Below the pieces are notes generated by a model. It did no database searches. It was not told the DNA's origin and saw nothing but the letters and a program-made list of their open reading frames with translations. Below are positions 1-9,014 of a stretch of DNA of 64,000 bases, piece by piece. A program made the translations under genes and the position numbers. Origin of the DNA: Oceanobacillus luteolus (GTDB lineage Bacteria > Bacillota > Bacilli > Bacillales > Amphibacillaceae); NCBI RefSeq assembly GCF_023715655.1, contig NZ_JAMBON010000001.1, forward strand, positions 372,001 through 436,000. Reading direction: 5' to 3'. Position 1 is the first letter of the stretch, and each line of letters begins with the position of its first letter.

Positions 1-17
1 ATCGATTTTAGCCCCAT
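1..17 (-). CDS. possible start of the next gene, cut by the window edge
   Basis: After the stop of the DUF342 gene the minus strand carries a GGTGGAGGA stretch directly followed by an ATG at 17, open to the edge (only five codons visible). A GTG further upstream, near 35, is open in the same frame. The spacing between the GGAGG and the ATG is unusually short. Too little is visible to name a product; it does not resemble the N-terminus of SwrB, which follows sigD in B. subtilis. Confidence 0.25.
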
Positions 18-54
18 TCCTCCACCGATCCTTTCCACTTACTGAACAAATCGT

Positions 55-1428
55 TTAGAACAATTGCTGAAGTTCTATTTCTTTCTGATATAAACTTAAC
101 TGAACATAATGATAATTGGAATGCATGATTCGCTTATATTTCCCGAAAGCCACAATAACATTTTCGTAAATATTATTTCTTACAGTTAAGCTTGATTTAT
201 TTTCGTCTCCTATATCAGCGTCCAATTCAGAAAGTCTTTCCTTTACACGATCAAGCTCCTCTGCAACCAGCTTCATAGAGTGCTTTTGCCGCAACTTCGA
301 AATCCGGACCCTTGGATTCATTGGGTCTTTTACAGCCAGCTTGTCACCGAGTAATTTAAGTTTTAATTGCTTCTCTTCCAATTCTCGATGCTTTTTATTT
401 AGGGATTCTATCGTATCTGCCATTATTTTATTTATCCCTAGATGAATTTCCGTCTTCGTATTTAATCTAGATCCGATATCTCTAGCTTCAATTGTTTTAC
501 CAGCAGATAATATTCCGCCTATAATATTCCCTTTTTGGGAATAAACATGACCGCATACTACACACTCGCTATGAAGGATGGAATTCTCGACGTATAGGTC
601 CTTTCCAACTGATACTTTCGCCTGATTGATATATCCTATCTTTAGGTTATCCCCTGCCTGCAGGACCCCTTTATCTTGGCCGGCAATGCCCTCAGCAACA
701 TATATCGATCCTCCAGCAATAATTGTTGCCGCTTCCACCATGCCGAAAATTTTTATATCGCCTGCAGCTTTAACTGTGTAACCAGTTGGCACATCTCCAT
801 GAATAATCACGGTCCCTATAAAGTCAATATTACCGGTCTTCATCGATACCGTTTCGTTCACATGAAATTCAGGTAGTACTTGAATATGCTTCCCCTTTAT
901 ACTGAATTGCCCATCTTCTGTAGCATAATAACAATTATCCAGAGCATTAAATACAACATTCTTCCCTGGTCTTAATACTACAGATTTCCCGGGAGGTGCT
1001 TTTACGACCTCCCCCATTACGTTCTTACCATCAATACCTGAAGTGGGTTCTGAAATTTTAGCCAGCTTTTGACCTTTCATCACCGAAGGAATTTTCATTA
1101 CTTCTCGAAAGTTCCAGTTTTCACTTATCTGCATTTCTTGCTCTATATCCACAAGATATTCAATTTTACCGTCTATACCGTTTACAGGGGATAATCCTTT
1201 CGCAACGACAATAGGGTATTCCATGTCCGTCGGGTCCTCTGCCAACTGCGCGATTGCTTGATATTGGATACCGAACCTAACATTTGATGCAGTTAAAAAA
1301 CTCTTCCAGATATCGATATCAACTTCCAACTTTTCCTCAAGCTCCAAAAACGGTTCCCTACAATCCACTTCCGCTATCATGTCTTTCTCTCTAAAATGAA
1401 TTCGAAAATACTGCCGTAATCTTTCCAA
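55..1428 (-). CDS. fapA: FapA-type DUF342 protein at the end of the fla/che operon
   Basis: 457-residue DUF342 protein. The central part (about residues 131-330) is built of short glycine-rich beta-strand repeats, beginning with GIDGKNVMGE at 131. A charged coiled coil follows (about 336-410), then a short basic tail. There is no signal peptide or membrane segment. DUF342 proteins of this type are called flagellar assembly protein A, but their biochemical role is poorly defined. The start is a TTG at 1428 preceded by GGGGGAA; the first in-frame ATG (Met17) has no ribosome site. It lies 21 nt after sigD, the place held by swrB in B. subtilis, so a role in flagellar control or polar organisation is inferred from position only. 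Confidence 0.75.
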   Translation of the reverse strand: MERLRQYFRIHFREKDMIAEVDCREPFLELEEKLEVDIDIWKSFLTASNVRFGIQYQAIAQLAEDPTDMEYPIVVAKGLSPVNGIDGKIEYLVDIEQEMQISENWNFREVMKIPSVMKGQKLAKISEPTSGIDGKNVMGEVVKAPPGKSVVLRPGKNVVFNALDNCYYATEDGQFSIKGKHIQVLPEFHVNETVSMKTGNIDFIGTVIIHGDVPTGYTVKAAGDIKIFGMVEAATIIAGGSIYVAEGIAGQDKGVLQAGDNLKIGYINQAKVSVGKDLYVENSILHSECVVCGHVYSQKGNIIGGILSAGKTIEARDIGSRLNTKTEIHLGINKIMADTIESLNKKHRELEEKQLKLKLLGDKLAVKDPMNPRVRISKLRQKHSMKLVAEELDRVKERLSELDADIGDENKSSLTVRNNIYENVIVAFGKYKRIMHSNYHYVQLSLYQKEIELQQLF

Positions 1429-1449
1429 ATTGATTCCCCCAAGATAACG

Positions 1450-2220
1450 TTAATGCTCTGCAACCTTCGCTAGAATATCTTTCAGTTTATAAATTGCTTT
1501 TTTATGTATTTGTGAAATTCTAGAGGTAGTTAAATTTAATACTTCTCCTATTTCGGTCAATGTCAATTCATCGTAATAAAAAAGACTGATAACCATTTGT
1601 TCATTTTTATTTAGACTCTTCAAACCTTCTATCAGTTCTTGTTTTAATTCGTCTTTAGTCATGTTCTCTTCTGGAGAAGCTGCATTTACATCGGGAATGG
1701 TGTAACCAATACCTTCACTGAATTCTTGTTCTTTTTTCGGTTTTTCTTCAATTGATAATACATTTGAAAATAGAGCATCTCTGACAACGGATTCCACTTC
1801 ATCTTCAGACATCTCTAAACGATTGCCAATTTCTTTTGATGTAGGTATCCGTTGTAATTCTTGTTCCAATTCCTGAGAAACCCGTTCAACTTTTTTCGCT
1901 TTTTCCCTTAAAGAGCGCGGAAGCCAGTCTTCCTTCCTTAAACCATCAATTATTGTTCCTTTTATTCGGAAGGAAGCATATGTATCGAATTTTAAGTTTC
2001 GCTCGAACTCAAACTTTTTAATTGCATCATATAGGCCGAGGAGACCAAAGCTTCTAATATCATCCTTACTCACATTGTTTGGTAAATGGCTGGAAATACG
2101 CTCTACATGATAATCAACTAAATATGTATAGTAATGAATGATTTCATTTAATGTCGCTTCATCTTCTTTTTCTTGCCACCGTTGCCAAAGTAACTGTTCA
2201 TATGATGATTTTGAACTCAT
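1450..2220 (-). CDS. sigD: RNA polymerase sigma factor SigD (FliA family)
   Basis: 256 residues, close to the 254 of B. subtilis SigD. It directs RNA polymerase to late flagellar, chemotaxis and autolysin genes. Region 2 is visible at about residues 52-105, with the DDIRSFGLLGLYDAI core and the -10-binding GTIIDGLRKEDWLPRSLR part. The region 4 helix-turn-helix spans about 219-245 (LTLTEIGEVLNLTTSRISQI). The ATG is preceded by an AGGAGTGGAG ribosome site. It sits 45 nt after cheD near the end of the fla/che operon; in B. subtilis such a distal position limits SigD levels and helps set the motile-cell fraction. Its anti-sigma factor FlgM is not in the window. Confidence 0.97.
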   Translation of the reverse strand: MSSKSSYEQLLWQRWQEKEDEATLNEIIHYYTYLVDYHVERISSHLPNNVSKDDIRSFGLLGLYDAIKKFEFERNLKFDTYASFRIKGTIIDGLRKEDWLPRSLREKAKKVERVSQELEQELQRIPTSKEIGNRLEMSEDEVESVVRDALFSNVLSIEEKPKKEQEFSEGIGYTIPDVNAASPEENMTKDELKQELIEGLKSLNKNEQMVISLFYYDELTLTEIGEVLNLTTSRISQIHKKAIYKLKDILAKVAEH

Positions 2221-2265
2221 GGCTCTCCACTCCTTCCTAAATTCATGGATTGATCAAAACAGGAA

Positions 2266-2763
2266 TCAAATTATTATTTCTTCCCTGTTTACTCTTCGGA
2301 TTTTAAGTTTTGCAGTTGCTGGATCGAATTCTATTGTTCTCCCAATATTCCCTCCAACATCTTGAGCGATGACTGGAATCTTCAACTTATTCAACTCATT
2401 TAAGGACGCATCGATATTTCGAGGGCCAATACGCAATAAATCAGAACCAGAACTGAACTTAAACATTTCGGCACCACCAGCAATTTTCGCCTTCAAGGCA
2501 TGCTTTCTAGCACCTATTTCTAATAAACGGTCCACCAGTACCGGTATAGCTGTATCTGCATACTTATATTCATTTATTGATTTTTGTTTTGTAACACTGG
2601 AATCTGGCAACAAAATATGGGCTAATCCCGCAACTCTCTTTTGTTCATCATAGATGACAATTCCTACACAAGATCCAAGTCCTAAAGTACGTATCGTATT
2701 TGGTTCCCTGACCGTATTCAAATCAGCTATCCCAACTCTAACAACCGTTCCGACCTTATACAT
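2266..2763 (-). CDS. cheD: chemoreceptor glutamine deamidase CheD
   Basis: 165 residues. It deamidates receptor glutamines and binds CheC, raising CheC phosphatase activity. The cysteine-hydrolase triad is visible as Thr26, Cys32 (in TLGLGSCVG) and His49 (in AGLAHILLP), with the same 6- and 17-residue spacing as in Thermotoga CheD. The start ATG overlaps the cheC stop by 8 nt, so translation is probably coupled. It lies between cheC and sigD, as in B. subtilis. Confidence 0.96.
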   Translation of the reverse strand: MYKVGTVVRVGIADLNTVREPNTIRTLGLGSCVGIVIYDEQKRVAGLAHILLPDSSVTKQKSINEYKYADTAIPVLVDRLLEIGARKHALKAKIAGGAEMFKFSSGSDLLRIGPRNIDASLNELNKLKIPVIAQDVGGNIGRTIEFDPATAKLKIRRVNREEIII

Positions 2764-3391
2764 ATTCTTTGATTCCTAGCGATGAAAATATTGTTTGCAG
2801 TGATTCTGGATGAGGTAACAAAAAAAGATTACCTTTCATGGTATTGTCACTATCTTCACTATTAACTTTTGAGTCAATTACAATTGCATAGTCTGAAACC
2901 TGCGAAATATCAATTAAACCATATGTAAGAATCGCTGCAGCCATATCTATACCCAAGTGCGGAACAGATGGTTGAAAATTCAGGTTTGTAAAATCAGAAA
3001 GAGCAGAAATATAAGATCCAGCAACTATATTCCCCACTTCTTCAAGTACAGAATAGTTAATTTTATTTGCGCTATTTTCATCCATTAAGGAAAATGTAGA
3101 ATTATGTGTCATGGTTTGCACTAGTACTTCTGCTTCTTCAATGGAAAGAACAAAGAATACATGCAGAGGAGCATCACCAAAAACTCTAAAAAGAATCGCC
3201 ACCACCGAAGCATCTGGACCACCGATTAAATCCATCATTTCATCAAATGTTACAATCTTTACTGTTGGAATAACCATATTGACCTTCTGATCTAACAGCT
3301 GTGATAAAGCCGTGGCAGCATTACCAGCTCCTATATTTCCAATTTCCCTTAAGGCATCAAATTGTATTGGAGATAAATTTTCATAGGTCAT
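2756..3391 (-). CDS. cheC: CheY-P phosphatase CheC
   Basis: 211 residues. It removes the phosphate from CheY-P and partners CheD in receptor adaptation. Both active-site motifs of the CheC/FliY/CheX family (D/S-x3-E-x2-N) are present: Asp12-Glu16-Asn19 and Ser114-Glu118-Asn121. The fold is cytosolic with no targeting signal. It starts 7 nt after the cheW stop and overlaps cheD. Confidence 0.96.
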   Translation of the reverse strand: MTYENLSPIQFDALREIGNIGAGNAATALSQLLDQKVNMVIPTVKIVTFDEMMDLIGGPDASVVAILFRVFGDAPLHVFFVLSIEEAEVLVQTMTHNSTFSLMDENSANKINYSVLEEVGNIVAGSYISALSDFTNLNFQPSVPHLGIDMAAAILTYGLIDISQVSDYAIVIDSKVNSEDSDNTMKGNLFLLPHPESLQTIFSSLGIKEYV

Positions 3392-3398
3392 ATCGCTC

Positions 3399-3869
3399 TT
3401 ATCCTTCCGCTTTAACAGTCAATTGATGTTGTTCAGAAATAAGAACCTTTTCCAGGTTTAAAAGGATGATCAGTCGGTCATTTATTTTTACGACACCATC
3501 AATATAATCTACTGCTGCAGAACCTACAACTTCAGGATTCGGTTCGATACTGTCAACCGGCAAATCGATGACATCACTAGCCGCATCTACAATTATACCT
3601 ACTTCCACCCCATTCACTGATACGATAATCATCCGCTGCTCTTCCGACACTTCCTTTTCTGCAATTCCAAATCGTAATCGAAGGTCGATGATAGGAATAA
3701 CGACACCCCGCAAATTAATGACCCCTTTTACAAAGCTAGCTGTCTGGGGAACTCTTGTTATCGGATGCATTCTTTCAATCGCACCAACGTATTCTACAGG
3801 AAGCGCATATTCCTCATTTTGTAATTGAAATACTATTACCTTTTGATTTTCTAATAACGTATCTTCCAT
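3399..3869 (-). CDS. cheW: chemotaxis coupling protein CheW
   Basis: 156-residue single CheW domain that couples chemoreceptors to the CheA kinase. The conserved core is clear, including VKGVINLRGVVIPIIDLRLR near residues 46-65 and the closing strand of the second subdomain around 105-130. It follows cheB after only 46 nt. In B. subtilis the roughly 2 kb cheA gene lies in that gap, and here it is missing. Confidence 0.96.
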   Translation of the reverse strand: MEDTLLENQKVIVFQLQNEEYALPVEYVGAIERMHPITRVPQTASFVKGVINLRGVVIPIIDLRLRFGIAEKEVSEEQRMIIVSVNGVEVGIIVDAASDVIDLPVDSIEPNPEVVGSAAVDYIDGVVKINDRLIILLNLEKVLISEQHQLTVKAEG

Positions 3870-3915
3870 CTTTATCTGTCCTCTCTATGCTTTTACCGGC
3901 ACCAAATACAGCTAA

Positions 3916-4971
3916 CTAGCTCAAACCTTTCAAGTAGTGACCGATTTGGTTTAACGGCATTACTTCATCCACGAATTCGGTTTCCTTTGCAGCTTTAGGC
4001 ATACCATAAATAACTGCTGTTTCCTCCGACTCGGAGATGGTGATCGCATCCTTGTCCATCCGTTTAATACTTCTGATACCCTCGGCTCCGTCACTACCCA
4101 TTCCTGTCAGAACGATCGCTATTTTACAAGTCCGATTTAAAGTTGCAACAGAATCGAATAAAGCATCCACCGATGGACGATGATTATTTATAGGTTGTTC
4201 CTTGTTTAACTTGATGACATAACTTGTGCCAGCTTTTACAACAGTCATATGAAAATCACCAGGAGCGATATAAGCCGTACCTGCCCTGATAATTTCTCCG
4301 TTTACAGCTTCCTTTACATGAATACCTGATAAAGCGTCCAATCGGTCAGCCAGTGATTTTGTGAAATGCGGCGGCATATGTTGCACAATGAGAATTGGCA
4401 TTGGATAATCCGCTGGTAAATCCTTCAAGATACGTTGGAGCGCTCTTGGTCCTCCAGTTGACGTACCGATTACAACGAAAGCATCTTTGGTTATATTTGG
4501 TGATGATTGTATCGTTAAACGATCAGGATTAACGAAACGTTTATTCATTTTACTTTGAGGGGACTGAAGAGTTGCATCTTTTGCCGCAATTACTTTAGAG
4601 ATAATTTCTTCCTTAATCGATTCGATATCTAAGGAGATTTCCCCGGATGGTTTCATGATAAAATCAACCGCTCCGTTTTCAATAGCTCTAATTGTATTTT
4701 CGGTGCCACTACGAACCTCACTTGATAACATGATTACAGGTACAGGTGTCGTACGCATTATTTCTTCAAGTGCAGTTATACCATCTAATACAGGCATATT
4801 AACATCCATCGTTACAACATCAGGAGCCAGTTCTTTTACTTTACTAATACCATCCTCGCCATTCCTTGCTGTGCCAACGACTATCACACGTGGGTCACCT
4901 TCTAGAATATCTGTAAGCATTTTTCGCATAAAAGCAGAATCATCAATAACTAGTACACGAATTGGATTCAT
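3916..4971 (-). CDS. cheB: receptor methylesterase / response regulator CheB
   Basis: 351 residues. An N-terminal receiver domain (about 1-120, phospho-acceptor Asp56 with acidic Asp10 and Asp11) joins through a linker to a C-terminal methylesterase domain (about 160-348) that hydrolyses receptor glutamyl methyl esters. The catalytic triad is visible: Ser171 in IGTSTGG, His198 in QHMPPHFT and Asp294 in GMGSDGAEG. The start overlaps the flhG stop as TAATG. Its kinase CheA is not encoded beside it, so phosphorylation of Asp56 needs a kinase gene elsewhere. Confidence 0.97.
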   Translation of the reverse strand: MNPIRVLVIDDSAFMRKMLTDILEGDPRVIVVGTARNGEDGISKVKELAPDVVTMDVNMPVLDGITALEEIMRTTPVPVIMLSSEVRSGTENTIRAIENGAVDFIMKPSGEISLDIESIKEEIISKVIAAKDATLQSPQSKMNKRFVNPDRLTIQSSPNITKDAFVVIGTSTGGPRALQRILKDLPADYPMPILIVQHMPPHFTKSLADRLDALSGIHVKEAVNGEIIRAGTAYIAPGDFHMTVVKAGTSYVIKLNKEQPINNHRPSVDALFDSVATLNRTCKIAIVLTGMGSDGAEGIRSIKRMDKDAITISESEETAVIYGMPKAAKETEFVDEVMPLNQIGHYLKGLS

Positions 4972-5840
4972 TAAATTTTACCTCTTAATAGATTTTTAAA
5001 CCGGTCTAAAAATGCCGGTTGATAGGTTAATTGAATTTCATCACTATTGATAAGATAGTTGTCAGTCAATTGCCTTAAGGACTTTGCAGACGGCGCTTTT
5101 TTATTTAATAAAATATATGGAATTTGACGAATTACTGCTTCTGTTACATTTTTATCTTCCGGAATGATCCCTAAAGGATGAACTCTAATTTGCAAAAACT
5201 GTTGGACAACTTGCTGAAATTGTTTTAAACCGCTCCATTCATTACGGGATCGGGCACGGTTTAAAATAACATGTATTGGCATTTCCCCCCCATTGATTAC
5301 AACTTGCTTTATCATGCTGTAAGCATCTGTAATCGAGGTCGGTTCACCAGTTGTGATAGTGATGCATTCATCAGCGGCAAGAATGAAGTATAAGCTTTCT
5401 TCAGTAACCCCTGCCCCCATGTCAAATATTATATAATCGTACACCTCTACCAGTTGCCTGTATTGTTCAAAAAAGAATTCCTTCTGTTGGTCACCCATTG
5501 TAATGAATTGACTTAATCCAGTCCCGCCAGCAATATATGATAAATTTCTTGGACCTTTTTCTAAAATCTCAAAGATAGATAGCTGGTCATTAAAAAGATC
5601 CACGATTGTTCTTTTCGGCTGCAATCCAAGTAGAATATTGATATTTCCCATACCAACATCCAAATCCACAATAACTACTTTCTTATCCCGATTTATCAAT
5701 TCCAAAGAGAAATTCAAGGCGAAATTCGATTTTCCGACTCCACCTTTTCCACTAATGACAGCAATCGTCTTCGCCTGACTCTTTCTATATGAAAATGAAA
5801 CACCCATTTTTCTTCGTAAATTTTCTGCCTGATCAGTCAT
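4971..5840 (-). CDS. flhG: MinD-like flagellar-number ATPase FlhG (YlxH)
   Basis: 289 residues from the preferred ATG at 5840, which overlaps the flhF stop as ATGA and has GGAG 8 nt upstream; an in-frame ATG at 5861 lies inside flhF. It is a ParA/MinD-family ATPase with a deviant Walker A (GKGGVGKS, residues 31-38) and an N-terminal basic segment that in B. subtilis FlhG contacts and stimulates the FlhF GTPase. It controls flagellar number and placement and helps assemble the C-ring with FliM/FliY. The C-terminal end is basic and amphipathic, suiting membrane binding. Confidence 0.95.
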   Translation of the reverse strand: MTDQAENLRRKMGVSFSYRKSQAKTIAVISGKGGVGKSNFALNFSLELINRDKKVVIVDLDVGMGNINILLGLQPKRTIVDLFNDQLSIFEILEKGPRNLSYIAGGTGLSQFITMGDQQKEFFFEQYRQLVEVYDYIIFDMGAGVTEESLYFILAADECITITTGEPTSITDAYSMIKQVVINGGEMPIHVILNRARSRNEWSGLKQFQQVVQQFLQIRVHPLGIIPEDKNVTEAVIRQIPYILLNKKAPSAKSLRQLTDNYLINSDEIQLTYQPAFLDRFKNLLRGKI

Positions 5841-6961
5841 TTTCCATTCTCCATTATCCATTCGCTTATACTTGCAGCAGTTGGTTGAACCAAATCATCT
5901 GGAACATCTTGTCCATTTGTCATATAGGCTATACCGATATTGTTCATCAAACTTATATTTAGAATACTACCGTATTGGCTGGTTTCATCGAGTTTGGTAA
6001 AGATTATTTCCTTCAGTGGAATCTCCTCGAACTGTATGAAAATATCTTGTAAATCCTTTGGCTTCGCAGTAAGAGATAACACCAAATAAGTGGCGATATG
6101 GTCTACGTTTCCCATCAGTTCTTTCAGTTGTTTGATATAGACAGGATTACGGAAGTTCCTACCTGCTGTGTCGACAAGGATAACATCATAGTTAGAAAGT
6201 TTTTGAATGGCTTGTTTGTAATCATCCACATTATAAGCAACCTCAACCGGGATATTAAGAATCCTGGCATAAATTTTTAATTGCTCAATAGCAGCAATTC
6301 GATACGTATCAGTAGTAATGAACGCCACTTTCTTCTGCTTTTTCAGCATAAGTTTAGCGGCAACTTTCGCAATCGTTGTTGTTTTGCCAACTCCTGTCGG
6401 TCCCACAAATTGTACAATTTTGTGTTTTCCGTTAATCCCCTCAGACTCCTTGTCTCTATATTTTTCAGCAATTACTCGTTTAACCTCTGCTTTTATTTCG
6501 TGTTGGGTCACTTCTTCTTTTTTACTTGCCAACAGTCGGACTGTATGTTGAATAATTTCATCAGCAAGCTTCGGATTGACTTCTTGGTCAATGAGCTGAT
6601 GATAGGCTAGCTTATAATCTACCGGTATGTTTAATTCATTGTCAGCCGTTTCAAGTTTAATAACTTCCTTTAAGCTTCTGATTTCTTGAAGAATGGCAAG
6701 GTTAGAATCTACCTCTTCTTTTACTACAGGATTTATTGGAACTGTATCTGTTTTCCGATGCGTTGGTTCGTTCTTCGCATCTTTTATTAAGTCAGGATCT
6801 TTAGCTGCGATGACTTCTATTTTTTTCTTTTGAAACAAGCCAAGAAAACCTTTTTGTTTTATTTCTTTCGATTGAAGAATAACCGCATCCGATCCAAGAT
6901 CTTTTCTAACCTCATTCATTGCTTCAGGCATGGAATCTGAGATATATTTTTTTACCTTCAC
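5837..6961 (-). CDS. flhF: SRP-family GTPase FlhF
   Basis: 374 residues. FlhF marks the position of new flagella. A basic N-terminal B-domain (about 1-80) precedes the N and G domains of signal-recognition-particle-type GTPases. The P-loop GPTGVGKT lies at residues 187-194, followed by DTYRIAA, VDTAGRN and TKLDET. It starts with GTG, overlapping the flhA stop as GTGA, and runs into flhG. Ffh and FtsY, the two other SRP GTPases, are also encoded in this window. Confidence 0.97.
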   Translation of the reverse strand: MKVKKYISDSMPEAMNEVRKDLGSDAVILQSKEIKQKGFLGLFQKKKIEVIAAKDPDLIKDAKNEPTHRKTDTVPINPVVKEEVDSNLAILQEIRSLKEVIKLETADNELNIPVDYKLAYHQLIDQEVNPKLADEIIQHTVRLLASKKEEVTQHEIKAEVKRVIAEKYRDKESEGINGKHKIVQFVGPTGVGKTTTIAKVAAKLMLKKQKKVAFITTDTYRIAAIEQLKIYARILNIPVEVAYNVDDYKQAIQKLSNYDVILVDTAGRNFRNPVYIKQLKELMGNVDHIATYLVLSLTAKPKDLQDIFIQFEEIPLKEIIFTKLDETSQYGSILNISLMNNIGIAYMTNGQDVPDDLVQPTAASISEWIMENGK

Positions 6962-8991
6962 GCAATATTCACCACCCCTAGACTTTGAACCTGCACATCT
7001 GGTTCTAGTTCATTATAGGATAAAACAATAACATGAGGAAGAAAACGGTCAAGCAACTGTTTCAAGTACATTCGAACTGCTGGTGAGCATAGTACAATTG
7101 CTGTTTCTTCCTGTAGTGAAACTTTCTCAGCTTCCTGATGTATGGTTGTAATAATTTCTTGCTGCTTATCTGGATCTAATGATAAAAAATTACCATGTTC
7201 GGTCTGCTGAATGTTCTCGGCAATCAGTTTCTCTACCTTTCCTGAAACAGTGATCACCGGCAGCGTCTTATCTTGTTTCATGTACTGTTTCGTAATTTGT
7301 GCAGATAAGGATTGTCTCACATACTCAGCCAGTAAATCTGTATCATTCGTCATTTTCGAAAAGTCAGCTAACGTCTCGAATATAACTGGAAGATTGCGGA
7401 TGGAAACATTTTCTCTCAGTAACTTGGCAAGTACTTTTTGTACATCACCAACTGCGAGAGGCTCAGGCGTAACCTCTTCGACTAGTATCGGATGACTTTC
7501 TTTCAAGTGGTCAATAAGTTGTTTTGTTTCTTCACGGCCGAGCAATGTATGAGCATGACGTTTGATTACCTCTGTTATATGTGTAGAAACTACTGATGGA
7601 GGATCAACGACCGTATAACCTGAAAGTTCAGCCTCATCTTTAAATTCCTCGTTAATCCACTTTGCAGGCAAGCCAAATGCAGGCTCCTCCGTGTCAATGC
7701 CTTCAATCCCGTCGTCCTCCATATCAGGTGCCATTGCCAAATAGTGATCCAGCATCAATTCACCACCAGCAACTTCATTTCCCTTAATTTTCAGGCGATA
7801 CTCATTTGGGTTCAATTGGATATTATCTCTGATTCGTACAACAGGTATAACCATTCCTAGTTCAATGGCCAACTGTCTGCGAATCATAATAATCCTTTCC
7901 AATAGGTCCCCACCCTGATTTGCATCGGCAAGCGGAATTAGTGCATAACCAAACTCAAATTCAATCGGATCCAGGTTAATTAAGCTGACCACATTTTCGG
8001 GGGCACGCAGTTCTGAGCTTTCTGCTTCATCCAGCTCATCTTCATCCAAATCAGTTGGAATATCAGGTTCTCTTTGCAGCATATAAGCTGTAAATGCTAG
8101 GACACCTGCTATCGTTGTTGTTAGAAAGAAATTAATCGGTGTTAACCCAAGTAGAAAAATCGTTCCGGCCGCTACATATAATAGCTTAGGATATTGAGTC
8201 ATTTGAGTAACAACATCCGCACTTAGATTACTTCCGTCACTCGATCGTGTTACAACGATTGCTGTTGCTGTTGACATGAGCAATGCAGGAATTTGACTAA
8301 CTAATCCGTCACCTACTGTCAGTCGGGTAAATAATTCAACGGATTCACCTATTGAGAGTCCCATCTGAACCATACCAATTATTATTCCAACGATAATATT
8401 GATTAAAACAGTGATAATGGATGCAATTGCATCTCCCTTAACGAATTTACTCGCACCATCCATTGACCCATGGAAATCCGCTTCTTTTTCAATTGTTTTA
8501 CGACGCTCTTTAGCCTCTTGCTCCGTAATAAGACCAGCATTTAGATCTGCATCGACACTCATCTGTTTACCAGGCATCGAATCAAGAGAAAACCTTGCTC
8601 CTACCTCAGAAACACGTTCGGCACCCTTAGTAATTACAATAAAGTTGATAATAACAAGGATAATGAACACCACAAAACCAACAAGCGGATTATCTCCGAT
8701 TACGAAAGAACCAAATGTTTCGACCACTCCACCAGCATCCCCTTCAGAAAGGATTGCTCTTGTAGTGGAAACATTCAAACCTAACCTGAACAAAGTCACC
8801 AGTAAGAGGAGGGTTGGAAAGACGGAGAATTGAAGGACATGCGTCGTATTCATCGCCACTAAAATTACTAAAAGCGAAATACTGATATTCGTAAGGATAA
8901 GTACACTTAAAACTCCTCCCGGAAGCGGGATAACTAGGATTAAAATTATTAAAATAACACCCATTAATACGGTTAAATCACGTGCCTTCAT
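6958..8991 (-). CDS. flhA: flagellar type III export gate protein FlhA
   Basis: 677 residues, the usual FlhA length. The N-terminal half (about 1-310) has eight predicted membrane helices with the conserved charged FHIPEP-type loop (around residues 120-185). The C-terminal half (about 350-677) is the soluble docking platform for chaperone-substrate complexes. It forms the export gate with FlhB, FliP, FliQ and FliR. It lies 23 nt after flhB, with a GGAGGAGA ribosome site. Confidence 0.97.
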   Translation of the reverse strand: MKARDLTVLMGVILIILILVIPLPGGVLSVLILTNISISLLVILVAMNTTHVLQFSVFPTLLLLVTLFRLGLNVSTTRAILSEGDAGGVVETFGSFVIGDNPLVGFVVFIILVIINFIVITKGAERVSEVGARFSLDSMPGKQMSVDADLNAGLITEQEAKERRKTIEKEADFHGSMDGASKFVKGDAIASIITVLINIIVGIIIGMVQMGLSIGESVELFTRLTVGDGLVSQIPALLMSTATAIVVTRSSDGSNLSADVVTQMTQYPKLLYVAAGTIFLLGLTPINFFLTTTIAGVLAFTAYMLQREPDIPTDLDEDELDEAESSELRAPENVVSLINLDPIEFEFGYALIPLADANQGGDLLERIIMIRRQLAIELGMVIPVVRIRDNIQLNPNEYRLKIKGNEVAGGELMLDHYLAMAPDMEDDGIEGIDTEEPAFGLPAKWINEEFKDEAELSGYTVVDPPSVVSTHITEVIKRHAHTLLGREETKQLIDHLKESHPILVEEVTPEPLAVGDVQKVLAKLLRENVSIRNLPVIFETLADFSKMTNDTDLLAEYVRQSLSAQITKQYMKQDKTLPVITVSGKVEKLIAENIQQTEHGNFLSLDPDKQQEIITTIHQEAEKVSLQEETAIVLCSPAVRMYLKQLLDRFLPHVIVLSYNELEPDVQVQSLGVVNIA

Positions 8992-9014
8992 GTGTGATGT
9001 CTCTCCTCCAAAAA

